Shown here: positions 25,965-35,237 of the stretch, one piece after another
Layout of the letters: each line of letters starts with the position of its first letter
Numbering within the stretch: position 1 is the first letter of the stretch
DNA from: Pyrinomonadaceae bacterium
Lineage (GTDB): Bacteria; Acidobacteriota; Blastocatellia; Pyrinomonadales; Pyrinomonadaceae
DNA: 44,122 nucleotides
Assembly: GCA_013812905.1 (NCBI GenBank)
Contig: JACCSP010000014.1
Location: forward strand, 1 to 44,122
Direction: 5' to 3'
Translations under genes and position numbers: made by a program
Notes under the pieces: generated by a model
Told to the model about the DNA's origin: nothing
Databases searched by the model: none
What the model saw: only the letters and a program-made list of their open reading frames with translations

Positions 25965-26918
25965 GTGAGCGAAAGAAGCAAGCAAATCCAGAATCTTTTA
26001 GGGGCGGGGGCAAAGCGGCTGCTCGCACGCGCTACCGAGTCCCGCTCGTTGGATTCGGATTCTTTGGTGCCGCGTATCAAATCGTCAGTCGATAAGTACT
26101 TGTTGAAGGAGGACGAGAACGCCTCGGACCAGTCTATCGCCGAGTTCATAGATGAGCTTCAAGCTGACGAATTATGTCTGATAGTGGCTTGCGAACGAGG
26201 TGACGAAAGCGCCTGGAGCGAGCTCGTCGAGCGTTTCACGCCAACGGTACGCTCAGCGGCCCGGTCGGCGAGCTCTAATGAAGACGCCGCTCAAGATGTG
26301 ACACAATCGATCTGGGCAGAGCTTTATGGGCTGCGACGCAGCGCAGACGGAAACCCGGCTAGCAAACTTGCCTATTATTCCGGACGCGGCTCGTTGGCAG
26401 GTTGGCTGCGGGCAGTGGTGGCTCAGCTTGCTATTGATCAACATCGCAAGCAATCACGCACGGTCCAAACTGAAGATGACGCGGACTTCGACCGCCTGGC
26501 GCGAGGGGGTGACGATGGCAAGGAGGTGTTCCTTGCGACACGGGCGCTCAATCCAGAGGAGGCGATTTCTGAGAAGTTAGCGGGAGCCCGAATGCAAAGT
26601 GCGCTCGAGCGTTCTATAAAAGAACTCTCCGACGAAGATCGGCTATTGCTGAAGCTCTACTACTTTGACGGTCTTCGTTTGCGGGAGGCCGGCGGGGTCC
26701 TGGGTGTGCATGAGGCAACCGCGAGCCGGCGGCTGACAAGAATTCACGGAGAACTGCGAGAGCGGGTGGAGAGTATTTTGATTACTGATTTAGGTTGGAC
26801 GAAGACGGAAACAGAAAGCGCCTTTGCTCAGGTAGCCTTACATCTGGATGCCGATCTTGAACCGCTGCTGGCGGCGCGCAGGGACGTTAGCGGGGCTAAA
26901 CTAGAGACCCCAAAGTAA
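25965..26918 (+). CDS. ECF-like RNA polymerase sigma factor
   Basis: Sigma-70 family protein. Region 2 is around ESAWSELVERFTPTVRSAARSASSNEDAAQDVTQSIWAEL and region 4 is around LSDEDRLLLKLYYFDGLRLREAGGVLGVHEATASRRLTR. There is no region 3 domain. About 50 residues follow region 4, longer than a standard ECF factor, and the N-terminal part is Ser/Asp-rich. The start is uncertain because no ATG lies before the sigma core: GTG 25866, GTG 25965 and a TTG near 26101 are all in frame. The next gene encodes a zinc-finger anti-sigma-like membrane protein, so the pair is probably a signalling unit. Confidence 0.85.
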   Translation: MSERSKQIQNLLGAGAKRLLARATESRSLDSDSLVPRIKSSVDKYLLKEDENASDQSIAEFIDELQADELCLIVACERGDESAWSELVERFTPTVRSAARSASSNEDAAQDVTQSIWAELYGLRRSADGNPASKLAYYSGRGSLAGWLRAVVAQLAIDQHRKQSRTVQTEDDADFDRLARGGDDGKEVFLATRALNPEEAISEKLAGARMQSALERSIKELSDEDRLLLKLYYFDGLRLREAGGVLGVHEATASRRLTRIHGELRERVESILITDLGWTKTETESAFAQVALHLDADLEPLLAARRDVSGAKLETPK

Positions 26919-27006
26919 CTTCAGTTGTGAGTTGTTACGCAAAGCCCCCGGCTGCAAGCTACACGAGGATATTGCGTTCTAATGATGGCATTAATAAGAG
27001 CATTAA

Positions 27007-28185
27007 ATGAAGCAGACTGAAAATAACGAAATCGATCTTCTGTTGCGCGGCCTGGCACGGCGCGAGGATGCCCGCTCCGTTGCGGCTGGAGGCGGCTCAG
27101 CGAAGCACCTGGATGCTGATGAGTTAAACTCATACGCCGAACAAGTCTTGCCGGCAGCAGCGCGCGCGCGTTACACCTCGCATTTGGCCGAATGTGCGAG
27201 CTGCCGCAAGATTGTTTCAAAGTTAACGTCAGCATCTGGTGCCAACATCAGCGAACATTCGGTCGCGCAAAAAACTACCGCACGTCTTCGGCAAAAGTTC
27301 GGCGCCCTGTTTTCTCCCGGCCTCTTGCGTTACGCGGTGCCCGCACTCGCCCTCTTTGCATTTATCGCGGTTGGTTTGATTGCACTTAGAAAACAGCCAC
27401 AGCCTGATTTGGTGGCCCAGAATCAGCCGGCCGCTTTACCTGATCCCACAATTGAAACAAAGCAAGTCAGCTCACCCGGAGACCCGGGAAACTCTGCTGC
27501 CGCAATTGAAGAACGGCGGTCCTCCGAATACCGGACTAGTGCCGGTAAAGGTGATGTCAACCAAGCCAAGACAGGTGAAAAAAAAGAGACTTCAAACATC
27601 GCGACGGCCACGGATTCTGTGACTGTCACTTCAGATAAGGACGCGGGAAAAGCTGCCGGCGCCGCAGCTTCACCGTCATATGCTCCCGAGCCAGTGGCAC
27701 CTCCCCCTCCGAAACCCCCAACAACAACACATACCGAGGGACGAGCTGAAGTTGCCACCCGTCAAAAGGAAGAAGCTGACAAGAAAAAAGACGAACCGGC
27801 GCGAGAGCAAGAAGGAGCTCGCGCGCGAACAGGTGAGAGCCAGAATCAGGTTGCTGCCGCGTCGGCCCGAAAGGCCGGACGACCGACGGGTCAGAGCCAG
27901 GAAAGAATGCGCACTCCTGGGGCAACACTGGGAAGCGGCGCGGGAGCAAAGGCAAACGACGACGAAGCTAACACTCGCACTGTTTCCGGCCGGCGGTTTC
28001 ACCGGCAGGGAGGGGTTTGGATGGACGCTGCTTTCCAATCATCTACGGCGACGACCACCTTGGCCCGAGGCTCGGAACAATTTCGCGCTCTCGTCGCGGA
28101 CGAGCCCGGGATCCGCGCCGTCGCAGCCCAACTACCTGGTGAAGTTGTTGTGGTCTGGAAGGGTCGAGCCTACCGAATTCGCTGA
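27007..28185 (+). CDS. zinc-finger anti-sigma-like membrane protein
   Basis: Protein of 392 residues. A cytoplasmic N-terminal domain has the ZAS zinc motif H-x3-C-x2-C (H59, C63, C66 in SHLAECASCRK), as in RseA/ChrR-type anti-sigma factors. One membrane helix lies at about 107-127 (LLRYAVPALALFAFIAVGLIAL). A long low-complexity periplasmic linker rich in Pro, Lys, Glu and Ala follows. The final 75 residues form a folded-looking module (VSGRRFHRQGGVWMDAAFQ to KGRAYRIR). It follows the sigma gene by 88 bases and likely restrains that factor until an envelope signal reaches the C-terminal module. Confidence 0.83.
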   Translation: MKQTENNEIDLLLRGLARREDARSVAAGGGSAKHLDADELNSYAEQVLPAAARARYTSHLAECASCRKIVSKLTSASGANISEHSVAQKTTARLRQKFGALFSPGLLRYAVPALALFAFIAVGLIALRKQPQPDLVAQNQPAALPDPTIETKQVSSPGDPGNSAAAIEERRSSEYRTSAGKGDVNQAKTGEKKETSNIATATDSVTVTSDKDAGKAAGAAASPSYAPEPVAPPPPKPPTTTHTEGRAEVATRQKEEADKKKDEPAREQEGARARTGESQNQVAAASARKAGRPTGQSQERMRTPGATLGSGAGAKANDDEANTRTVSGRRFHRQGGVWMDAAFQSSTATTTLARGSEQFRALVADEPGIRAVAAQLPGEVVVVWKGRAYRIR

Positions 28186-28296
28186 CTTTCTACCAGGGCT
28201 TATTCCTATCCTAATCTCGTGGTGGTACATTAGCAGCACGATTCAAACGACTGCCACTCCTTTCTCGGAAGCGTCGAGCTTTGACTGGAGGTATTA

Positions 28297-28773
28297 ATGT
28301 ATTGCCCCACCTGTGGCAACGAGATCACCGTCGAGTTGAAGTATTGCAATCGGTGCGGCGCAAACCTGGCGTTGCCACCGAGTAGCCTGCCAGCTCCGGT
28401 GACGGCACCGGTCAGCCTAACGGCCCCCACAGTAGTCATCGGCTTGACCATCACCGGCGGTCTCGGGATCATATTTGGCGGGGCCACGGAACTGGCTGAG
28501 ATGCACGTTCATCCAGCCGCAATCACCTGGATGGTTCTCTTCAGCATGGCAACGCTATTCGGCTGTTCGGCTATGCTGATCCGCTTCTGGTCGAAAATGG
28601 TAGGCGTGCAACGGCAACCCTTGGCGCCTCAGCAGAACATCCGGCCCGCATTTGAAAGATCTGCGCCACAACAACTGCCTCCGCGTTTTGAGCCCGTTCC
28701 GAGTGTTACCGAACATACAACGCGCACTTTCTCTCCCGCGTATCGTGAACCATCTGAACGTGGCCAGGGATAA
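28297..28773 (+). CDS. zinc-ribbon membrane protein of unknown function
   Basis: Protein of 158 residues. An N-terminal zinc ribbon has C3, C6, C17 and C20 (CPTCGN and CNRCGAN). A Pro-rich linker is followed by two membrane helices (VVIGLTITGGLGIIFGG and ITWMVLFSMATLFGCSAMLI) and a Pro/Arg/Gln-rich cytoplasmic tail. This layout is common in Acidobacteria, but no function is known to me. It lies between the anti-sigma gene and the M28 peptidase gene on the same strand and may belong to the same unit. TGGAGG occurs 11 bases before the ATG. Confidence 0.75.
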   Translation: MYCPTCGNEITVELKYCNRCGANLALPPSSLPAPVTAPVSLTAPTVVIGLTITGGLGIIFGGATELAEMHVHPAAITWMVLFSMATLFGCSAMLIRFWSKMVGVQRQPLAPQQNIRPAFERSAPQQLPPRFEPVPSVTEHTTRTFSPAYREPSERGQG

Positions 28774-28803
28774 AGAACACTCCATTGAAGAAATCGTGAT
28801 CCG

Positions 28804-30288
28804 ATGAACATACCTGGCCCATACTCTTGTCCGCAAAGGCCAACTCTTTCGTTTTGTTGTTTGGTATTGAGCGTTTTCTTGCCCGGGTTGCAGTTGGCGG
28901 CAAAGGAGATGAGACAGGCTAAACTTAGAACCGCGGCCGAGTTCAAAGTGAGGGTCACCCGTAATCAAGACATCGCGCGGATTGTTCAGGAGATCGACGC
29001 ACGTAACATAGAGCGCACGATTCGCAAGCTGGTTTCATTTGGCACACGCAACACGCTCTCTACACAAGACGATCCTAACCGCGGAATCGGCGCCGCTCGC
29101 GATTGGCTTTATAGCGAGTTCTTGAAGGCAGCAGAAAACTCGGGTGGGCGTATGACCGTCGAGAAGCAGGCTTACGAGCAACCGAAGGCTGCGCGCATTC
29201 CCACGCCGACAGTGATTACAAATGTGGTCGCCACGTTAAAGGGTACCCAACCGGAATCCGAGAATCGGATTTACGTTGTCAGTGGGCATTACGATTCGAT
29301 GTGCGGTAGCCCAACTGATGGGAAATGCGATGCCCCCGGGGCGAATGACGACGCTTCCGGTACGGCAGCAGTTTTAGAGATGGCGCGGGTAATGGCCAAA
29401 TACAAGTTTGATGCGACCGTTGTTTTCATGGCCGTTGCCGGGGAAGAGCAGAGTCTTCTGGGTTCGACTTACTTTGCGGAACAAGCAAAGCAGAAGGGCG
29501 TACTCATTGAAGCGATGTTTACCAACGACATCGTAGGAAACACGTTGGGCGGAAACGGCGTGCGCGACCGTCGTACGGTGCGTGTCTTTTCGGAAGGCGT
29601 ACCGTCCAGTGAGACTCCGGAAGAAGCGAATGTTCGTCGCAGCTTCGGAGGAGAGAACGACTCCGCTTCGCGGCAGCTAGCCCGATTCATTAAAGAGACC
29701 GGCGAACGCTACGTACCTTACATGAAGGTAATGATGGTGTATCGCCGGGACCGCTACGGCCGCGGCGGCGATCACATTCCTTTTCTCGAGCGAGGCTTTG
29801 CCGCCCTGCGCTTTACGGAGCCAAACGAAGACTACCGTCATCAACACCAAAACATACGCACGGAGAATGGAATAAAGTATGGTGACCTGCCCGAGTTTGT
29901 TGACTATCCCTACGTAGCCAATCTGGCGCGCCTGAATGCTGCCAATCTGGCAATGCTGGCGCTCGCCCCGGCTACACCCAGGAGCGTCGCTATCCTGACG
30001 GCCCGTTTGTCCAACGATACGGACATGAAATGGGAGGCGAACAAGGAACCCGATCTGGCGGGCTACGAAATTCTCTGGCGTGACACTGCCGCGGCTGTCT
30101 GGACAAACTCCCGCTGGGTTGGCAACGTGACGAGCTACACGATGAAAGGACTATCCAAAGACAACTTCTTTTTCGGGGTACGCTCGATTGACAAGCAAGG
30201 CAACCGAAGTCCAGTAAGTTTTCCTCGTCCGCTTGGCAGGACCGCGCCCGCTGCCCGCCCCGCGGCCCAAAGCCAACCACCCCCCTAG
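28804..30288 (+). CDS. secreted M28-family metallopeptidase
   Basis: Zinc aminopeptidase-like enzyme of 494 residues with an N-terminal signal sequence (LSFCCLVLSVFLPGLQLAA). Metal and catalytic motifs are SGHYDSM (H162), PGANDDASGTAAVLEMAR (D182), VAGEEQSLLGS (E214/E215), FTNDIVG (D242) and RGGDHIPFLERG (His near residue 327). These are the two-zinc ligands of M28 peptidases. The last roughly 100 residues look like a fibronectin type III domain (WEANKEPDLAGYEILWRD), followed by a Pro/Ala-rich tail. It lies 30 bases after the zinc-ribbon gene. The likely role is extracellular peptide degradation. Confidence 0.93.
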   Translation: MNIPGPYSCPQRPTLSFCCLVLSVFLPGLQLAAKEMRQAKLRTAAEFKVRVTRNQDIARIVQEIDARNIERTIRKLVSFGTRNTLSTQDDPNRGIGAARDWLYSEFLKAAENSGGRMTVEKQAYEQPKAARIPTPTVITNVVATLKGTQPESENRIYVVSGHYDSMCGSPTDGKCDAPGANDDASGTAAVLEMARVMAKYKFDATVVFMAVAGEEQSLLGSTYFAEQAKQKGVLIEAMFTNDIVGNTLGGNGVRDRRTVRVFSEGVPSSETPEEANVRRSFGGENDSASRQLARFIKETGERYVPYMKVMMVYRRDRYGRGGDHIPFLERGFAALRFTEPNEDYRHQHQNIRTENGIKYGDLPEFVDYPYVANLARLNAANLAMLALAPATPRSVAILTARLSNDTDMKWEANKEPDLAGYEILWRDTAAAVWTNSRWVGNVTSYTMKGLSKDNFFFGVRSIDKQGNRSPVSFPRPLGRTAPAARPAAQSQPPP

Positions 30289-30629
30289 AGAACTAGCACC
30301 AGCTCCAGAAGGAGTGAAATGTGCAGGCGATGCGTCAATTGAAGCGCGACCGTGCAAGCTGCAAATTGGGAGCCTGACTAGGAACAATCCACGAAATTGC
30401 ATGACGCGGCATCGAACAGGGCCCTTCGAGTAATTTCCTGTGCTTTAGTGGATCGTCTTGTTTTACCTCTAAATGGGTTACACCATTCAGCCGGCCTGCT
30501 GTGCGGTATCATTGAGTTAGTCAGTTTCTTCAACCGTTAACCTTGTTTGCGCGTCTAACGTGGTGTAGGGGATTCGCCTTAATTTCAGGAAAACTATGTC
30601 GCCTCAGGGATCGTAAAAAGGGTGTCTAT
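30289..30629. other. intergenic region before the DUF1800 gene
   Basis: There are 341 bases with no supported gene. Just before the DUF1800 ATG, AAGGG at about 30617-30621 makes a plausible ribosome site. I see no clear terminator, and TTGTTT near 30449 with CACCAT about 17 bases later is too weak to call a promoter. Confidence 0.4.
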
Positions 30630-32753
30630 ATGAGAATCTTCAAACAAAACTTCACTGCCGCAGTCCAGGTCGCTCGACGTGCCTTGGCCCTGGTGTCTAT
30701 CGCCGCGGTATTCGCCACCCCGCTTTCGATTGATGTTGGTGCTCAGGAGAAGACAAAGTCAAAAGCGAGTCGCCTTAGCGATGCGCAGCGCATTCTCCAT
30801 CTGCTAAACCGCCTAGGGTTCGGCGCGCGTCCCGGAGACGTAGAGCGCGTGAAAGCGATGGGCGTTGAGCGTTACATTGAACAACAACTCAATCCCGGGA
30901 AAATATCAGACGCGCTCGCAGAATCAAAAGTGAAGGACCTTTCTACGCTTTCCATGAGTACAGCACAGTTGTATGAGAAATATCCTCAGCCCGGTCAACT
31001 GATCCGTCAGCTTCAACGGCGTGGCGATCTACCAGATGACCTGGCTGTCGCACGGCAGAACAGAGGCAAGGCCTCTGAATCACAAACTCCGGGGCAGCCG
31101 GCTTCCGGAGCATCGATGATGCCGGAGGCGATGCCCAGGACGGCTACTGAATCTAATGTTAGTCGGGCCGATTCTGTTGGGGCGGGGAGGAACAATGAAG
31201 AGTATCGTCGCATTATTCGCGACTACTACTTGCAGAATGGATTGCAACAGCCGCAAAGGATTACGGCGGAGCTTCAGGCGTCGCGCATCTTGCGAGCCGT
31301 TTACAGCGAGCGCCAGCTGCAGGAGGTCTTAGTCGATTTCTGGACCAACCACTTCAACGTTTTTGCCGGCAAGGGCGCTGATCGTTGGCTGTTGACATCC
31401 TATGATCGCGACACCATTCGCCCGAATACAATGGGCAAGTTTCATGATTTGTTGCTGGCCACCGCGCAGAGTCCCGCGATGCTTTTCTATCTCGACAACT
31501 TTCAGAGTGCCAGTCCGAACGCACCGGTCGGAGGCAACCGGCGGAATCGCGCGCGTGCCCGGGGCGAATCAGTTTTGGATAGTTTGAGTGGAGGTCGGCG
31601 ACAGGAACGGAGGATGAATCGTTATCCGGAAATGAGGCCGGCGCAGGACCCCAACATGCCGCAGGCACCGGCTCAGCCACCCAGGCGGCCGCGGGGTATC
31701 AACGAAAACTACGCGTGTGAGCTGATGGAGCTGCACACGCTTGGTGTCGACGGTGGTTACACCCAAAAGGATGTGCAGGAAGTGGCGCGGTGCTTTACAG
31801 GTTGGACCATCTTTGCACCGCGCGGGGGGGGCGCGGCCGCGATGACCCTTATGGGAAAGGGTGCACGCGAGAATGCGGGCAAGTTTTATTTCAATGCTCG
31901 CATGCACGACGAAGGGGAAAAGACAGTGCTTGGCCAGAAGATTCCCGCCGGGGGCGGAATGAAGGATGGGCTACTGGTGCTGGATATTCTTGCCCGTCAT
32001 CCATCAACGGCCAATTTTATAGCGAAAAAAATTACACGCTACTTTGTGCAGGATAACCCTCCGTCCGCCCTCATCGATCGCGTTGCCGCTCAGTTTTCAA
32101 AAAGTAATGGTGATATTCGCGAAACACTGAGGGCAGTCTTCCTTTCGCCAGAGTTCGACTCTCCAGAAGCATACCGGGCAAAAGTTAAGCGGCCTTTTGA
32201 GTTGGCAATTAGCGCAATTCGAACGCTGGGCGCTGAAACCAATGGCGGCCCGCAACTGCATCAATGGATTGCCAGGATGGGCGAACCGCTCTATCTCTAC
32301 CAAACGCCAAACGGTTATTCAGACACCGCGGAAAGCTGGGTCAACACCGGCGGACTGTTGGAGCGCTTGAATTTTGGTTTAACCCTGGCCAGCAATCGCA
32401 TCCCCGGCACACGTGTCGACCTCAAGAGCTTGGCTGGCGCAGTCGCAAACGGGCAGGCTGTCGACAAAGCCAGCATCATGGATCGTTTCCTTAACTTGAT
32501 TGTCGCCGGGGAGATTTCTCCCAGGACGCGAGAGACGCTCTTGAAGCAACTGGATCAGGAGGTTGGACCGCCGATTCAGCCAGTCGCCGTTGAGCCGGCA
32601 AGCCGGGCGGATAATATGGCGGGCAACAACGGTAATAACATTCAGCCTCGCCAGCGTCGGCAGCAATTTGTTCGGGCTGACGCTAACATTACAGATCCGG
32701 TAACCAGAATTGTGGGTCTGATATTGGGATCACCGGAGTTTCAGAGACAGTAA
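30630..32753 (+). CDS. secreted DUF1800 protein
   Basis: About 707 residues from ATG 30630; the frame opens earlier at 30543 but that part is not signal-peptide-like, while the chosen start gives a clear signal sequence (ALALVSIAAVFATPLSIDVGAQ). Family blocks include HLLNRLGFGARPGDVERVKAMGVERYIEQQL, VDFWTNHFNVFAGKGADRWL, NYACELMELHTLGVDGGYTQKDVQEVARCFTGW and NGYSDTAESWVNTGGLLERLNF. A low-complexity Arg/Pro/Met insert lies before the NYACEL block. The biochemical function of DUF1800 is not known. It nearly always pairs with a DUF1501 gene, as it does here. Confidence 0.9.
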   Translation: MRIFKQNFTAAVQVARRALALVSIAAVFATPLSIDVGAQEKTKSKASRLSDAQRILHLLNRLGFGARPGDVERVKAMGVERYIEQQLNPGKISDALAESKVKDLSTLSMSTAQLYEKYPQPGQLIRQLQRRGDLPDDLAVARQNRGKASESQTPGQPASGASMMPEAMPRTATESNVSRADSVGAGRNNEEYRRIIRDYYLQNGLQQPQRITAELQASRILRAVYSERQLQEVLVDFWTNHFNVFAGKGADRWLLTSYDRDTIRPNTMGKFHDLLLATAQSPAMLFYLDNFQSASPNAPVGGNRRNRARARGESVLDSLSGGRRQERRMNRYPEMRPAQDPNMPQAPAQPPRRPRGINENYACELMELHTLGVDGGYTQKDVQEVARCFTGWTIFAPRGGGAAAMTLMGKGARENAGKFYFNARMHDEGEKTVLGQKIPAGGGMKDGLLVLDILARHPSTANFIAKKITRYFVQDNPPSALIDRVAAQFSKSNGDIRETLRAVFLSPEFDSPEAYRAKVKRPFELAISAIRTLGAETNGGPQLHQWIARMGEPLYLYQTPNGYSDTAESWVNTGGLLERLNFGLTLASNRIPGTRVDLKSLAGAVANGQAVDKASIMDRFLNLIVAGEISPRTRETLLKQLDQEVGPPIQPVAVEPASRADNMAGNNGNNIQPRQRRQQFVRADANITDPVTRIVGLILGSPEFQRQ

Positions 32754-32765
32754 AAGAAAGTATCG

Positions 32766-32859
32766 GGGTGCTGGGTTTCAGGTGTCGGGAAAAGAGAAGC
32801 ACATCATCCTCAGCAGCCCGGTGTCAAAATTAAGGACCGGCACCTGGCACCCGACACCC
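32766..32859. repeat. facing heptamer arrays, pair C (GGGTGYC units)
   Basis: The left array at 32766-32790 reads as units GGGTGCT, GGGTTTC, AGGTGTC. The right array at 32835-32859 reads on the minus strand as GGGTGTC, GGGTGCC, AGGTGCC. The two form an imperfect 25-bp inverted repeat with a 44-base spacer. It lies wholly between the DUF1800 and DUF1501 genes and ends 17 bases before the DUF1501 start. Confidence 0.8.
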
Positions 32860-32876
32860 ATCATGAGAGGTACACC

Positions 32877-34145
32877 ATGAATCGTAGATTCTTTTTAAGG
32901 TCGGGCGGTATTGCACTCGCCAGCATCGGAGTATCACTCTCTGCCCCATCGTTTCTCGAACGGGCGTTGCTTGCACAGACTTCTGACCGACTGACGGGTG
33001 GGCGCCGCAAGACTTTGATCGCGATTTTTCAACGGGGCGCTGTCGATGGTCTCAATATGGTGGTTCCACACGGCGAACGAGCGTATTACGATTTGCGCCC
33101 GGCAATCGCGATTCCCAAGCCACAACCTGGGAACGCAGAAGCAGCGCTCAATCTGGACAGCTTCTTTGGTTTGCATCCAGTCCTTACGCCCTTCAAGTCG
33201 CTGTGGGATTCCAAGCGACTTGCCATTGTCAATGCGGTCGGTTCGCCGGACAACACACGGTCTCATTTCGACGCACAGGACTATATGGAATCGGCCACAC
33301 CGGGTCGGAAGGGAACTCCGGATGGATGGCTCAATCGTTACCTGCAAAGCAAAACTGATCCGACTCGGTCGCTGTTTCGCGCGGTTTCACTGACTCAGAC
33401 CATGCCACGCATACTGCAGGGCAGTGCCACCACCCTGACAATCTCCAACCTCGCCGATTTCACGATTCGCGCGGGCCGATCCTCATCGAGTGTGCAAGGT
33501 GGATTTGAAGAGATCTACGACCAAAGCGTCAACGACGTCCTCAGCGGAACCGGAAAGGAAACGTTCGAAGCAGTAAATTTCTTGAAGAAAGCCAATCCTG
33601 GCCAGTACCAGCCGGAGAATGGCGCGCAGTATCCGCGTTCCCCTTTTGGCAATTCACTTTTCCAGATCGCCCAGCTCATCAAGGCGGGCGTGGGCCTGGA
33701 AGTAGCATTCACCGATGTTGGCGGCTGGGACACTCACGTGAACCAGGGAAACTCGCGCGGCCAGTTAGCAAACCGATTGCTGGATTTTAGTGGCGGCATC
33801 GGCGCTCTGACCACGGATTTGGGTAAGCTCATGGATGATGTGGTGATCTTGACGATGTCAGAATTCGGACGCACGGTGCGTCAAAATGGCAATCGCGGAA
33901 CTGACCACGGTCACGCTAACGCAATGTTTGTGATCGGAAACAATGTTCGGGGCGGCAAAGTCTACGGCCGCTGGCCCGGGTTGAAGAGTGAGCAGTTGTA
34001 TGAAGGCCGTGACCTCGCGCTGACGACCGACTTCCGCGACGTATTCGGCGAAGTCTCCCGGAAGCACCTTGGGACTCCCAACGTGCAAGCGGTTTTTCCA
34101 GGCTACAATTCAAGCGAGTCAAAGTTCCTAAACTTTCTCAGCTAA
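32877..34145 (+). CDS. Tat-exported DUF1501 protein
   Basis: Protein of 422 residues with a twin-arginine signal (NRRFFLRSGGIALASIG). It has the alkaline-phosphatase-like fold motifs of DUF1501: IFQRGAVDGLNMVVPHGERAYYDLRP, DAQDYMESATPG, FTDVGGWDTHVNQG and MSEFGRTVRQNGN followed by GTDHGHANAMFVIG. The conserved His and Asp residues suggest a metal-dependent sulfatase- or phosphatase-like site, but the substrate is unknown. GAGAGG precedes the ATG. It likely forms an exported pair with the DUF1800 protein, and a terminator follows. Confidence 0.92.
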   Translation: MNRRFFLRSGGIALASIGVSLSAPSFLERALLAQTSDRLTGGRRKTLIAIFQRGAVDGLNMVVPHGERAYYDLRPAIAIPKPQPGNAEAALNLDSFFGLHPVLTPFKSLWDSKRLAIVNAVGSPDNTRSHFDAQDYMESATPGRKGTPDGWLNRYLQSKTDPTRSLFRAVSLTQTMPRILQGSATTLTISNLADFTIRAGRSSSSVQGGFEEIYDQSVNDVLSGTGKETFEAVNFLKKANPGQYQPENGAQYPRSPFGNSLFQIAQLIKAGVGLEVAFTDVGGWDTHVNQGNSRGQLANRLLDFSGGIGALTTDLGKLMDDVVILTMSEFGRTVRQNGNRGTDHGHANAMFVIGNNVRGGKVYGRWPGLKSEQLYEGRDLALTTDFRDVFGEVSRKHLGTPNVQAVFPGYNSSESKFLNFLS

Positions 34146-34169
34146 CGAAAGAATCAAATTAACTGCTTG

Positions 34170-34200
34170 CGCCGCGGCCTCTCTTTGGACGCGGCGTTTT
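34170..34200 (+). terminator. rho-independent terminator after DUF1501 gene
   Basis: CGCCGCG (34170-34176) and CGCGGCG (34190-34196) form a GC-rich stem with a 13-base loop, followed by TTTT. It lies 25 bases past the stop codon. Confidence 0.85.
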
Positions 34201-34320
34201 GCCGTCGCGGAACCGGGAACGGCAGCGATTGCGTTGATCGGTGATTTGAAACCTGCACCAGTACCAGAATTCGCTTGACGTTCAATGCCGGGAAGGTCAA
34301 ATTACGGTTAAGCTGTCCGC

Positions 34321-35235
34321 ATGCTGCCACTTGAAATCAACGCGATAGTCGACTCCTTGAACACCACTCAAAACAACAGCTGGAAGTTTTACCTCCGGAT
34401 TTTGCTGCTCTTCCTCCTGCTGCTCGTCGCCCTCGCGGCTTACTATTATCACCTTCAAAAGGCAGTTCGCTTCGAGGTTGTGCAGTTCAAGAGCAACCTT
34501 GTTGGCGAGCTCCTGCCTTACGGCGTCGTGCTACCTCCGGGTTATCGTTTGATCACGTCGGGCCGCCTCAATTATCCAGTGCTATACCTACTGCACGGCT
34601 GGAACGGCGACCACAACTCGTGGGCAAAGCAGACAGCGCTGATCCAGTATGCCGCCGAATACCAGATGATTATCATTACGCCTGAGGGCGGCAATGGCTG
34701 GTACACCGACAGCGCTACTGTCCCCTCAGATCAGTACGAGGCCTATTTTCTGCGTGAACTGATCCCGGATGTTGATAGTCGCTTTCGAACGATTGCCGAC
34801 CGCCGGGGACGCAGCGTTGCTGGCGTTTCGATGGGGGGCTATGGAGCTCTGAAGCTTGGCTTCAAACATCCGGAGAAGTTTTCCTTCGCGGCCTCTATAA
34901 GTGGCGCTCTTGACGCCACCGCACGTACTGACGACGCCTCGATCATGCAGTCGTTCGGCGAGCCCGAGAGCCCCGTTCGCAAAAGTAATGATCTGCCCCG
35001 GCTGGCGCGCGAGTTTCCGGCGGATCGTGAGGCCTTGCTGCCATATTTGTATTTGGACTGTGGCACAGAGGATCTCTGGTTGGAGTCCAATCGCGACTTC
35101 TCACGGGTTCTCATAGAACGCAGGATAGTTCACGAGTATCGCCAGCTTCCCGGGAATCACGCCTGGACCTACTGGGATCGGCAAGTGCGCGAGGTTATGC
35201 GCATCGCCGCCGAGAGAATGGTCGCGGCAGAGTAG
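34321..35235 (+). CDS. membrane-anchored esterase (alpha/beta hydrolase, esterase-D type)
   Basis: Protein of 304 residues. A single N-terminal membrane helix (ILLLFLLLLVALAAYYY) anchors an extracytoplasmic putative-esterase (PF00756-like) domain. The catalytic triad is visible: S170 in GVSMGGYGA, D251 in DCGTEDLW and H280 in LPGNHAW. LLHGWNGDHNSW is the oxyanion region. Relatives include S-formylglutathione hydrolase, feruloyl esterases and mycolyltransferases; the substrate here is not evident. It converges on modB with only 2 bases between the stop codons. Confidence 0.9.
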   Translation: MLPLEINAIVDSLNTTQNNSWKFYLRILLLFLLLLVALAAYYYHLQKAVRFEVVQFKSNLVGELLPYGVVLPPGYRLITSGRLNYPVLYLLHGWNGDHNSWAKQTALIQYAAEYQMIIITPEGGNGWYTDSATVPSDQYEAYFLRELIPDVDSRFRTIADRRGRSVAGVSMGGYGALKLGFKHPEKFSFAASISGALDATARTDDASIMQSFGEPESPVRKSNDLPRLAREFPADREALLPYLYLDCGTEDLWLESNRDFSRVLIERRIVHEYRQLPGNHAWTYWDRQVREVMRIAAERMVAAE

Positions 35236-35237
35236 AG

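Noticed and set aside
27680-28297. Plus-strand frame overlapping the anti-sigma gene in another phase
   Set aside because: It translates the low-complexity linker out of frame; the anti-sigma frame has clear zinc and membrane motifs.
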